Shown here: positions 11,345-22,833 of the stretch, piece by piece
Position numbering within the stretch: position 1 is the first letter of the stretch
How the letters are laid out: each line of letters begins with the position of its first letter
Assembly: GCA_902729315.2 (NCBI GenBank)
Contig: LR746265.1
Location: 627,501-691,500, forward strand
Direction: 5' to 3'
DNA length: 64,000 nt
DNA from: Spirodela intermedia
Lineage: Eukaryota > Streptophyta > Magnoliopsida > Alismatales > Araceae
The notes under the pieces: generated by a model
Told to the model about the DNA's origin: nothing
Databases searched by the model: none
What the model saw: only the letters and a program-made list of their open reading frames with translations
Program-made: the position numbers and the translations under genes

Positions 11345-14300
11345 ATGGCTGCCGGGCGGGCCATTCATCAGCTGCTGAGGAAGAAGCTCCAGTCACATTC
11401 ATCTGTAAGAAATATTTTTCCTCCCTTTCTGTCCTCTCTCATCTGCTCCGTTTGTTTCGATTTTGTTTTTTTTTTTCGTCGCATCCGTGAACAACCCTAG
11501 AATCGGATATTCGACCATAAAAATGAGTTAGACTATTGAGCGAAGGGACAGTCAGTTGAATTTTGCCTCAAACTAATTGTGATACGATCTCGTAATTGAA
11601 GCATTGAATTGTGTCCTCTTTAATAGCTTTTCACTGTGATATTGCGGCTCGGCTTAGGAAACACGTTGGCTTTGGTATTTTATTAATACATATCTGAGAC
11701 GTTAAATCAGGGCTTTTATCGTTTTTATAGGAGATAAGGTTGATTGACGCGTATAGTTCTGTATTTTTTTTAGATTTTTGCTGATGTATTTATTAATGGA
11801 TTGTAGTAAGAAACACTGACATTTCTGGTTCTAAATTAGAATATGCTGCGATCCCGCGAATTTGGCATTATGGCTGTAGAAATAGAAATCTAGTAATCTC
11901 TTCTTAAGATAAAAAAAAGGAAGGTAATGCTTGCTATCTCCCGTGACTTGATCTCTATTTCTCTCCCCTCTGTACTAGCGGTATGTATTAAGCAGACATA
12001 TTTCTGGGGGAGATAGGGTTTCAGAGGCCATCATTTAAAAGGCATGGGAATGCTTCTGCTCTCCAAGAGGTGAAGGGAATTAATTACTGAAGAGACCTGA
12101 CAAAGTACTCGTTTTGGTACGAAGTGCGGATGTACAAAGTGATGGAGCATTCAAGGTAGTGGGATATTACGGGGTCATAAATTATTGACGCTTCATTTCC
12201 GACTGAAGAGATGCATGCTCCAGTTGTTATCTGGGATTCTTAAATTTAGAAAAGTAGATGATTACCTTTTTTTCTTGATATGCTGGTTAGGAAGGACCAC
12301 TTAAAGGCGAAGAATTTCTTAGATGATCAGGAGGAAAATGTTTAAGAGGATAAGACAAAAGCAGCTGAGAATGTATGTTACTCAAAGTCATGGAGACTAT
12401 GGGGAAACTAGAGGACATGAAGAGACTCACAGCGCTCTTCTGGTGCTCAGATGGTCTGGTAATGGATGCACAAGACGAAGACGTTGAGAATGATCTGAAT
12501 TATTCGGTTTCACTTTGAATGTTTGAAGCAGAAGTTAGAATGGTAACTTCTTACTAGGATAGCACAAGGAAAGGGCGTATCTGCCACCTTAGAAGACAAA
12601 GAGAACTTATGAATATTGGAAGTAGTTGTATCTGCTTTTTTCGGGGTGGATTCCTAACAGAAACGACAAATTTAATATATGAAAATATTCAATTTGTGAA
12701 CTGGTTTGGAATGGAGATATGGAGGGAACATTCTTGGGGAAAAAACATGTGTATTCAACCTGAGTTTGTTGGAATTTCTAAGGCGAGGTTCATCAGCATA
12801 CTCATCTATGTTTTCTGAATAATATTTTTTGAAGATAAACTTTCATATGCTATGATTTGTTTACGGGGGACAAAAATCTGGCGCAGAAGATGGCAATCTA
12901 ATGAATGGTCCATGGAGTAGGTCAGTGATCTAGACGAGCATAAAGGTCTTTTTTATAGGCGATGATCTTTATTTTATGCCATCGTTTGATGCATTAATAT
13001 TAACGGTTTTATACTGAAATTAGAAAAGTGTGATGATTTGTTAAAGTTTGGTCGACTTTTCTCAAGTTGACAAACTGGGAAGGTACTGTGATATCATTGT
13101 ATCCTTATTTCTGGGGACTTGTCTAGTAATTTAAACAAGATTATATTGGGCTATAGTTATCGGATCAAAACATATTACTCTATATTAAGAAGGAAAGAGG
13201 TGGCGTATATTTCCTGACATGAAATTTTCACGTTTATCTCACAACTTTCGGTGTATATTGTTCTGCAGGTTCCACCAATGCTCTCATCCTTTGTGCTGAA
13301 ACAGGATCAAGAAGCTTTTGGATCTGCAGGAATGAAATCTTTTAGGGCATTGGCACTCCTTGGAGCTGGTCTTTCTGGTATATTAAGCTTTGGAACAATT
13401 GCATCAGCTGACGAAGCAGAGCATGGGTTAGCATGCCCAAACTACCCATGGCCCCACCAGGGCATCCTCAGTTCCTATGATCATGCATCGTGAGTAATTG
13501 ATTCCTTGATCAACACATAGTGGCATCACCAGCCTTCTTTTTCCGCCTTTAATGCAGAATGTTACCATTTAATAGGGATTGCAGGGCAATTTTTTCTTTG
13601 CATTATTATTAAGGCATGATGAAACATAGTTCATCTGCCTTTGTTTCTGTTTGTAAATTTTCCCAAATTATGTGTTATAAATTATGAATAACTATGCTAT
13701 GATTCATCATCAGAATCCGCCGTGGTCACCAAGTTTATCAACAAGTTTGTGCTTCTTGCCACTCGATGTCCTTGATTTCATTCCGTGATCTTGTGGGTGT
13801 TGCATTCACTGAAGACGAAGCTAAGGCTATGGCTTCTGAGATTGAGGTGGTTGATGGGCCAAATGACGAAGGTGAAATGTTTACTCGGCCTGGCAAGTTA
13901 AGTGATCGCTTCCCTCAGCCATATGGTAATGAACAGGCAGCGCGATTTGCTAATGGTGGTGCATATCCTCCAGATCTTAGTCTTATTACAAAGGTGAGCC
14001 TGCTAGGTTTTAGCCTTAGGCTTTGGTTCTGTTGCCAAATTTGACTCTTTTTCCTTTCATATTTTCAGGCACGCCACAATGGCCAAAACTATGTGTTCTC
14101 CCTTCTCACTGGATACCGCGAACCCCCAGCAGGAGTTTCAGTGAGTCATCTTCTCAGATTTTTCTTTTGATTGTGGAAGAATATAATCTCTGGCAACCCA
14201 AAGGAAAAGGGATTAAATGATCATCTCATTATATTGCAGTTTTTTTTCTTTTCTTCTGCCCTTTCTCTCTTTTTCATGTGTATTTTCTATATATATCTAA

Positions 14301-14736
14301 GTTTGTTGATGATTAATCACCTATTTGGCATAACGTTGAAAGTTGGTCATTCATCTTTGGACCCCCCCAATCGATCATCTCTCTAGATTTAATGATGATC
14401 AGATATTATGAAGGGAGGTGGGGGGTATCCTAGAGGTCCGTCCAATAGTTTCCTCCCCTTTCTGATTGGCCACATTAGTGAGAGAAACTTATGCTCTTGT
14501 GGTAATTCTGAAACTTATGCTATAGAGAGAGAAAATATGTTCGCATTGCCTTTCCTTTAATGTTCATGATTATACTAATTGGGTTGTGGTTGATCCGTAA
14601 ATGAAGATCCGAGAGGGCCTGCACTACAATCCCTACTTCCCTGGCGGCGCCATTGCCATGCCAAAGATGCTCATTGACGGCGCCATCGAGTATGAAGATG
14701 GCACCCCAGCGACCGAGTCCCAGGTCCCTGCCTTTC

Positions 14737-14785
<49 letters not shown>

Positions 14786-15124
14786 AAGAAACCATACTTA
14801 CCTCATGTGTTCTAACACTGGCTTCTTCCCCTTCGCGTGGCATTCTAGATGGGGAAAGATGTGGTCACCTTCCTGTCGTGGGCGGCCGAGCCAGAGATGG
14901 AGGAGAGGAAACTGGTAAAAACCATTCACAGAACGTTTGAAAGATCGTCCTCTTCGATTCCCCAGCTTCCCAGGTTCATTGCTGATGCTGAGCTTTGTTG
15001 TTCTCAGATGGGGTTCAAGTGGATCTTCGTTCTCTCTCTTGCCCTTCTTCAAGCGGCTTACTACCGCCGCATGAAGTGGTCGGTCCTCAAGTCCCGCAAG
15101 CTGATCATGGACGTGGTCAACTGA
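11345..15124 (+). CDS. CYC1: Cytochrome c1, mitochondrial complex III heme subunit
   Basis: Catalytic heme-c subunit of the mitochondrial bc1 complex, passing electrons from the Rieske centre to cytochrome c. Seven coding exons join in phase: 11345-11404, 13269-13489, 13714-13993, 14069-14140, 14607-14723, 14849-14914, 15008-15124, giving 310 aa, close to the family's length. Exon 1 and early exon 2 encode a presequence rich in Arg, Lys and Ser, then a hydrophobic stretch ([19 protein letters not shown]) as in a bipartite targeting signal. The heme motif CASCH is at residues 106-110; the likely axial Met is 229 in AIAMPKM. The C-terminal anchor [17 protein letters not shown] is intact. Intron 1 (1.86 kb) holds no recognised element. 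The last exons end [14 protein letters not shown], typical for the family. Confidence 0.97.
14735..14782. repeat. (CT)n microsatellite in CYC1 intron 5
   Basis: About 48 bp of CT with one GT interruption starting 11 bp after the donor of CYC1 intron 5 (14724-14848). Confidence 0.9.
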
Positions 15125-15947
15125 GGGCACAGCCGATGGCTCAGCGCAGGTGCAGGGAAATGAGAAGAAATAATCTCCTGTGAGACGCTTGCTGCTATTT
15201 TCTCTGGTTTCTAAGTTTTAAATATTGTCGGGCACATACTTTCACCCGCCAGCATTTTTTTGTCAGAGAAATAATTGTTGACTACTTTGACTCCACCCTG
15301 TTTGTTGAATACTCTCTCTCTCTCTACACCTCAAGATCATTCTCTCTATACGTGCATTATTCCTGCAAAAATCACGAAGATGGATCTGAAGTCAACCCCA
15401 TAGAACCCTCTCTCTCTCTCTCTCTCGGCTGTATTGGTCAAACCCGGTTTCTGAATTGAACCCAATCCGCCAGGAGATCAGTCCCGGTGATTTATAGCCG
15501 GCTGATGCATTCTCAATCAAGTGGGTCTTTTCTCTTTTTTCGGAGAATTGGATCGTCTGATGTGTATGAATATCGGCATGATTCAGCTAATGAGAAGAAA
15601 AAAGGGGAAGGAGAAATGAGGAGGGTTCCAGGGAGCGACGCTTTATAGAGTACATATATAGCTCATAGAAGCCTTATTCGACTAAGTACATTAGCTTTAA
15701 CGCGAGGCAACCAGGCAAGGAGCATCGGGCAGATGGAAGTCAACCCTGAAGTCCTCATTTTGGCTTCATAAAAAGGATGAAAACATTCAGAAGTCAACCC
15801 TCCTGCTCCAGAGCGAGAGCACAAGTATCCATACTACACATCTGCCAATCTCGAGGGTTTCCTGGCTTTCTTGGATGGCAAAATTTCCCATCAAAAGCTT
15901 CATTCATGCCCTGGCGAGGAGAAGACCGCAGAGAGCTTCCAAATATG
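15125..15947. other. Convergent 3' regions of CYC1 and PHR gene
   Basis: The stop codons of CYC1 (+) and the PHR-type gene (-) face each other across 823 bp. The DNA is non-coding, with short (CT)n runs at about 15311-15324 and 15408-15426. It should contain both 3' UTRs; poly(A) sites cannot be placed. Confidence 0.5.
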
Positions 15948-18900
15948 TTAGTCTGAGGCTGCTGCTGGGACTGATGGGTTGGCCTCGTTGCTTTCTCTCG
16001 CGCGCTTCAAGGGGGGAGATTGGGGTTCGCCGATGTCACTCAAGGTGATATCGGCGGAGGGCTCTGCTTCAGACATCTTCAGCTCGGCGCCCACCTTCCG
16101 TGGGCTCTCTTCGGCTCTCTCGAGATCAGCCCGGACCTGATCACAGGCTCTGGACGGATCTTTCTCAGGAGCTTCACTTCCATGGTTGGATTGGTTCATG
16201 CCTAAAGATTGGACTGAGGGTATGTCCGATGCAGGAGGGAGGTTAAACATCTCCTTCCCTGTCTTGCACTGCTTTTCGAACATCATCTGGAGGTACCTCC
16301 CCTGTTCTTCGATTCTCAGCTGCAGATTCCTCTGGATCTGCAGAGAAACAAACGCATTTGAACTCAGCCGTTGACCACTAGCTTCTGTTCATTTCGAATA
16401 ATAAGATAATAATTTGATCGAATAAGGCGGCCTCATGATGGTATATTAGTGCAAGCCCAAAGAAATGCGGAGAGTAATGGGGGAAAGTCAGAGCAGCCCA
16501 ACACCAAAGAAATGCACCTCGAGTTGTTCATGAAGCTGTTTCTGAACTTCCATCTGCAGCCGCAATGCTTCGGTGATATCAATACCGCTGGAAAAAGATT
16601 AAGAAGAGTTCTATCTCAGAACAAATTTCTTACCAAGAAAAAACGACGGAGTGTGTTAGAGATTTCTGACAATAAATATTTTACTTCTGTAGGGCATATC
16701 GTAATTTCACAAGGCGGGAATATTTTTGCCTTATTTTGCACTAACATGGTTCAGATCAGATCAGACCAGAGCAGCCAAATGGCCGAGCCAGAGGGGAAGA
16801 CAGAACCATGGTTCAAATGAAAAAGTACTTATAAATCACATGATTATATCAACATAAAAAAAATAAAAAGGGTAAAAGAATAGCAGTCACAGCCGGCAGC
16901 CATGGCTGGCGACTGATAGCATCAAAGAACGAGGTAATCTGTTCTTCTCTTTCTTGCTATTCCACAACTCCTGCTGGTTTCAGCTTGCAGTCTTCCATTC
17001 TCTGTAGGACGGACAGATTATTCCATTTTCCCCATTATTTTAACATCATCGTGGGGATTAATTGTCTCCTGGGAAACAACTTGGGTGCCCGGTAACCAGG
17101 TTTTGAATCAAATTATTTGGCAAAGCAGCCATTGTAGACTCTTAGTTTCATCTGTAATTTCCCATCTAAAATCCAACATGATCTACTCTAACAACAAATC
17201 CTGGTATGTTAAGTTTGTGATGTCAGCTTCAAAGAGTTTACAAAGCGGATGACAACACTTAGAGGTCAACATCGTCTCAATGGATGGACACAAGAACTGC
17301 CGACACAGTTATTTCTACGCACGCAGGAATTAAAAAAAAATAGATATGACGCTAGAAGTTTTCAGGATGGGTTGTGGGGAACTTACGACTTTCGATCCAA
17401 AGAAGAGATTTTATCAATAGCAGAAACCTTCTTCTCTCCAGTACCTGCATGAAAGATATGGAAGTGGCCACAGATTCATGAGAGAGCATGTCGCATGAAA
17501 CTCTCTTTGGTATCTCAAAAGTTATATAACCAAAAAAGGCATACGTGAAGATCAAAGTGCAATAGAGAATCTTTAATTACAGAAGAATAGTAAAAGAGAA
17601 ACTCTACGCCAAACGGCAATCGAGCTCCTGATAATTGAACCTGAAGACGGGTGCTTTGAGAGAGGGAGAAGAGAAACATAGCAACAAGAACTGGGTATGA
17701 AACTGGGAGACTAAGATAACAGAAACACGCTATGCTGTTTATTTAAGTTCTAGTCTCCAATAAAAAAAAGTGATGCATTCACTAACCTTCTGAGGATTCG
17801 GGTCTGTATCGAGCCGTTCTGTATTTCTGCAATCAACAGAAGAAAAAAGAAAGAAAGAAAAAAGTCGTGAAGCCAGAGTGGATCTTGGCAAAGTTTCATC
17901 CAGGAGGAGAGCTTTGCGCATACCTGCAAGTGGCTTTTAACGTGATAAATGGTCAGGTTATCAACTTTCATGAGTTTCAGAACTCCTTTAGGGGTAGCTC
18001 CTGTTGAAACATAATCAAGTATTTAATAAAAGGAGGGACTTTGCACTTCCATCAAACAATATGCAGGAAAGATGGCATCGCATACTTTCACTGCCACCAA
18101 GCTGATTGACAGCTTCCACAAAGCGCTCGTGAAGTTCTGGTGTCCAGCGCATCCTTTGCTTGACTGGTGCGTTACTTGCAGACGGTGAGGTGCAGTTGTT
18201 CAGAAAAATATCCCCAGAATGAGACGGTAATTGTTGAAGAATATGTGGTTGTTGTGCTGCAACTTGCGTCAATGGTTGTGGTGCTGCACACAGCACCTGA
18301 AGAGATGCAACAAAATGAGTTAAAACCCTAACATACGTGCAGAGACGATGGAAGATGGTACAAGACTTATCTCCTATGGAGATGGCACAGCCACTGCCAT
18401 AACAGGGATAAAGTAGGCACCTTAGACTCAGTGGCAGTAGCATCAGTATCAAGGAGATATTCATTCCAGCTGCTCCCCAAATCATCGCTACCCACCCAAT
18501 CGGGCCAGTCATGTTGCTTGGGATCTTCAGCACTCACAATGGTAGCACTCTGTCTTTGAGCATTCTCAACAGGAGCACCGTCTCCAACAAGGAAGTCCTC
18601 AATGGTTTCTGGCGACCAGATGAGTTCACTAGAATCTCTAGACAGGCAACTGGATGACGAAGGCTGAAACATTCCTGAATTTGAAGAAATTGCTAAAAGA
18701 AAAGATGCGCCACTGTTTGGTGTTGGGGAGATGCAGGAAGAGCTCGGATGCCTCCCGTGAGGGGACATGGAAGAAAATTGGAGATTTGAAGAAATTCCTG
18801 AATCTGATGAAAATAAAGGCCCCACAACACCACTGTTGGAGACTAGGCAAGTTGGATTTGGGGACAATACGTTAGTTCTACGCTCCCTCTCCATAGAGAC

Positions 18901-19014
18901 CAGTAGGGAATCGGGCAGTTTAGGATATTTCCCTTCTACAGGGCTTGGCATAACTGGTGAAGATGATGACATCACTCTAGAAACTCCTGATCTGGATAAA
19001 GGGGGTTGATTCAT
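15948..19014 (-). CDS. PHR1: PHR1-type MYB-CC transcription factor
   Basis: Regulator of phosphate-starvation genes that binds P1BS (GNATATNC) elements and is restrained by SPX proteins, by family knowledge. Seven coding exons (minus) fit in phase: 19014-18421, 18296-18086, 18000-17924, 17826-17787, 17444-17387, 16587-16518, 16337-15948, giving 479 aa. The MYB-like domain (about 244-302) reads [20 protein letters not shown] and continues through [20 protein letters not shown] to [11 protein letters not shown]. The coiled coil follows from [20 protein letters not shown] to [14 protein letters not shown], where SPX contact residues lie. The N-terminal part has the family's KLPDS and SMERE stretch. 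I chose the in-frame ATG at 19014; the frame is open further to 19071 but without an ATG, and an upstream leader intron (acceptor near 19139) is likely. PHR1 versus PHR2/PHL1 cannot be decided. Confidence 0.95.
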
Positions 19015-21670
19015 TCCTTTCCATGAACACAGACTGGGGACACTTCCTCTGATATAAAGAGAGCCTCCCACGATCGACTTTCGCCTGTCTAGATTCTTGC
19101 ATTAATTGTCGGCTGCCACATGGGATGTGAACTTTCACCACCTGAAAAATAGGATGTTGATGTTACACAACTAAAAATGGAAAAGAGAAATACTAATTGC
19201 GGATATATTATTACCATAAATATCCTACACGTAGAATGAAATCAATAACAGTCTAATCAAATACGATGCATCAGGTATAATCTTACCCGCTAAGAGCCCG
19301 GCCAACAGTAGAAAAAGAGGCAAGATGGTTTTGATGACAAAGTTAGAATGTTTAGGACAAGTTTTAGTCCTGAACATTTCAAGTCAACTCATAACAGAAC
19401 TGTATATTTAAGGTAAGACAACAGTATAGAAAAGGCACGCAGCATCTTCAAAGCAATAAGATCATAGAAAAGGCAATCCAACTGAATCTTGTGATACCAA
19501 ACAAAGCAAAAGAAAACCGTTCGCTGTTATTGCTATTCTAAAATGGCAATCATTTGTCTCTCAAAACGTAATTGATGATAGAAATAAATCTCAGATAAGA
19601 ATCACTACGTACTGGCAAGGATATAAATAAACATGTGATCATCAAGATGTAAAGCTCGACTCTAACAATGTCCGACTCCACTCCTGAGTAAACGTGAGTC
19701 AACAAGATGAAGGAAACCTGAAGTAGGGTTATACCATATGATTTACAGTCGAAATCCGAAAGCAGTTATTATCAGGATGAGAATCACCGATCATAAATAT
19801 TCCAGCACTAGAAGCGAGTGCTAGCTGCAATCTTATGAACCCATGGCTGTCGCATCAGAAAGAGAAATACCAATAATAAGGAAGTATAATCCCCGTTCGA
19901 ATCCACCCATGACCGTTGCACAACCATCTGGAGGCTAAGAATCACACAGCTGGAAAACAAAACCCAACAAAGGTAGCAAAATTTTCCCTTTAGATCCATA
20001 CTGATGACTTGGGATTCATAATTAATTTCAAGAGTTTACTAAAATAAAAAAAATTAACCTATTTTCATCCAAGTCTCCGCCATAACATCTCTTACCCCAA
20101 GAGCAACGCAAAAAATTAAAATAAACATCAGTCCATTCAAGGTCAAATCACCATTAGACTGAGATTGCCAACCTCAGCTACTAATTAAGAGGATGACAGA
20201 TCATGTACCTAGAAGATAAATTAAAATCTGGGCCATAGACCATGTGGGCTATGCGATGCCATAGACTAAACTGGCCCGACTGAGGAGCCGGCAAGCGGTC
20301 AAAGCCCCAAAGCTCAGGCCGATGGCCCCCATTGCATCTAGCGATTTTTCTTTCTTCACGCCAGGCCTCTGAAAGACGTGGCTGAGGGAAACTAAAAAAT
20401 CCAAAAAAATGGACATTTAATCATCTAAGGTCAACGATGCTCTGAGCTCGCAGAAAAAGCGGGACCCCTCGCTAGATCCCCTCCCAGCCTCCCCCAAACC
20501 CCTTGTGCAGAATGTGCCCTCACTCAAAAATCAAAACTCTCAGGAAAAACAAGAAGGAAAAAGGCATCGCCAATCAACTCATGTACCCCGGTTAACCTGC
20601 AGAACCTAAGCATTGGAAATCGCTGTTCCACCCTAAAGTCCTAATGGATGATACAATCCGTAGAACTTACTCAATCACATCTTCTTCTCGCGAGAAACAG
20701 AAAGATAATCGCATAAATTCCTTATCTGCATGTTTATCCAAGAAGAGATATATTGCAAGCTACAGCCGCCTTCTATCCATGGAGAAGAGAAGAAAAATGG
20801 ACAGTTAGCCCCGCAAGAACAAGGCCTTCGACTTCGCGCCCTTCAGACAAGAGCCCCGATACCTCAACAGGGGAGGGGGTGAAGGAAGGGGGGCCAGAGG
20901 GCAAGAGGGGAAGGGAGGAGAGATTCCGAATACCTTCCCCCGGAGGACGCACAAGAGACGAGCGATGATTAATTCCCTCCACTGAGACCACAGCCGTGCG
21001 GCGGCGCGGGGGAGGACGACGACGGCGACGACGACCACCCGACGAGGAAACGATCAGGTGCACGGAACTGCAAAATCCATCTCGGCGTCCGAAGCAGGAT
21101 AACCAGCCAATACAAGCAGCGATCCGCAGGGAGAGAGAGAGAGAGCCAAAAAATAAAAAATCATTTGTTTCGATCGGACGAAACACTACGCACTAACCCG
21201 GGGGACGTGGAAGGCGGATAGATCGCGGAAGGCGTTAAATTACAAAAACAGCCCTTTCCCCGGGGGGAATAGTTCGTGTGGCCTCTGGGCCCCACTGTAT
21301 TTATCGCCGTCGGACGAGCGTCTCGCGGTATCTTCGCGCTTTTTTCCTCTGGTCCTGTGGTCCCCGCCCACCTTTCCGCCGGCCCCCAATTTTCCTAATC
21401 CGAAAAGCGGTAGATTTGCGGTAGAGAAATCTCCGCATGAGTTCTGAGCAAATATCCCCACCCACAATCCACAATTGCTCGTATGCCACCGCCGCAAACA
21501 ATCATTACACGTCAACATCTCTCGTCCAGGGATCAAAACGCAATTTCCTGCCCAGGTTAGGGAGGGGGGGAGGAAAAGTGGCCGCCGCCGTCGCTTACAG
21601 TGACGTCACCTGACGGCGCACCCCGTCCGACCAGAAGAAGAGAAATAGGAGAGAGAAAAGGGGGCCGCCG
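19015..21670 (-). other. PHR leader, leader intron and promoter; intergenic
   Basis: Upstream of the PHR coding start there is a likely 3' splice site (TTTTCAG on the minus strand near 19140), so a long leader intron is plausible up to a GC-rich block at about 20750-21200 that could hold the first non-coding exon. The GC-rich frames there are low in complexity and unlike known proteins. I see no other gene; 21240-21670 is the 3' flank of the next minus-strand gene. Confidence 0.4.
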
Positions 21671-22606
21671 TCAGGGTTCTCGTCCTCTGATCTTATTAAG
21701 AAGCCCACGGAGAGAGCTGTTGGGGAGGATGGCGGCACCCCCCTTCCCTTTCCGCGCCACAGCAGCCTCCTCGCCGCCGCCGCCTCCTCCCGCAGCGCCG
21801 CCGTCGTCCAGCCCTAAATCCCTCCTCAACGCCAGCATCCGCTGCTCCCGCTTCATCCTCAGCCTCTGCCTCCTCTCCTCCCTCTTCTCCTCTGCCCCCG
21901 TCGCCGCCGCCTCCGCCTCACCTCCGACAGTGAACCTGCACCCCTCGCTCAGACGCGCCACTCTCCTCCCTCCGGGTGGCGGCGCCGCCGCCGTCCTCCC
22001 CCCCCGGTGAATCCAGCAGTCCTCTGCCGCTCCGCTGCCGGCCCTCTTTCCACCGGTTGGCGCCGCCGCCGCTGCTCCGCCGGCGGGCCTGGCGGCGAGC
22101 CGGGGAATGCGGCCTCCCCGGGAGGTGCCCAGGAGCTCGAAGTCCACCATACGCCACCCCTCCTTGTCATCGTTGTCCCACCCGAATCGGCGGCTGACGT
22201 CGAGCAGCTCCGCCACGGGGGAGACCGTTGCGGCGGCGGCGCCGGTTGCGCCGCCGGTGAGGAGCCTCTCAGCGGACTCCCACTCGAGGCGGTCGCGGTA
22301 GACCTCATCGGAGAGGACCTCGTCGGCGAGAAGGGCCCACTGGAGCGAGTCGCCGGCCCGGAGGTTGCGGGAGACCCAGTTCAGGTAGCTCGAGGGGAGC
22401 GTCCCCAGCATCCTCCCCCGGTACTTCCCGAAGTCTATCACCCGGTCCCTCGCCGGCGGCATCTCCGCCGCCACCCCCCGCCGCCACTCGCCGGCGGCGG
22501 CTCGGAGGACGGGGAGCCGCCGCCTGTTGCCTGTGATAGCCGCAGGGTCTCGAGAGGAGGGCGGGAAGACCAGCAGCGGCGGCCGGGGGAGGCGCAGAAT
22601 CGCCAT
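21671..22606 (-). CDS. Plastid-type QSregVF/DUF3820-like domain protein
   Basis: Single-exon, very GC-rich gene of 311 aa starting MAILRLPRPPLLVFPPSS, an Arg/Ser/Pro-rich start resembling a chloroplast transit peptide. Residues about 52-90 contain VIDFGKYRGRMLGTLPSSYL followed by NWVSRNL, the signature of the small DUF3820/QSregVF domain (putative quorum-sensing-regulated virulence factor fold) also present in plant plastid proteins. The biochemical role of this family in plants is not established. The rest is low-complexity Ala/Gly/Arg, then a charged helix (EEKREERRQRLRMKREQR) and a conserved-looking end NSSLRGLLNKIRG. The stop is at 21671-21673. The gene lies only about 230 bp downstream of the FANCF-like stop codon, in the same orientation. 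Organelle assignment is inference. Confidence 0.78.
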   Translation of the reverse strand: MAILRLPRPPLLVFPPSSRDPAAITGNRRRLPVLRAAAGEWRRGVAAEMPPARDRVIDFGKYRGRMLGTLPSSYLNWVSRNLRAGDSLQWALLADEVLSDEVYRDRLEWESAERLLTGGATGAAAATVSPVAELLDVSRRFGWDNDDKEGWRMVDFELLGTSRGGRIPRLAARPAGGAAAAAPTGGKRAGSGAAEDCWIHRGGRTAAAPPPGGRRVARLSEGCRFTVGGEAEAAATGAEEKREERRQRLRMKREQRMLALRRDLGLDDGGAAGGGGGGEEAAVARKGKGGAAILPNSSLRGLLNKIRGREP

Positions 22607-22833
22607 GGCACCAACAACTCAACTGGTTACTGTGAGAGGGAATACAGAGAAGGGGATTTTGCAGCGTTATCTGGAACCGAAGCTGACGCATGATATGCTG
22701 AACCCCTTCCGGCGTTTAGTTTAACCTGATCCACGGAAGAAGCCAGAACTGCACTGATCACTTGTCAACGAAGACGTACAGGCAGCAGATCCTCTGGGCC
22801 AGCTCACCTGTGGCAGGGGGACGGAAAGACACG

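Noticed and set aside
17387-17444. An apparent one-base frameshift in PHR exon 5.
   Set aside because: It came from a counting slip; on re-reading, the exon is 58 nt and all phases close.
20773-21186. A 137-codon minus-strand frame upstream of the PHR gene.
   Set aside because: Low-complexity Arg/Pro-rich; more likely 5' leader or promoter of the PHR gene.
22007-22693. A 228-codon plus-strand frame opposite the QSregVF-like gene.
   Set aside because: Mirror of the GC-rich gene on the other strand; no family marks.
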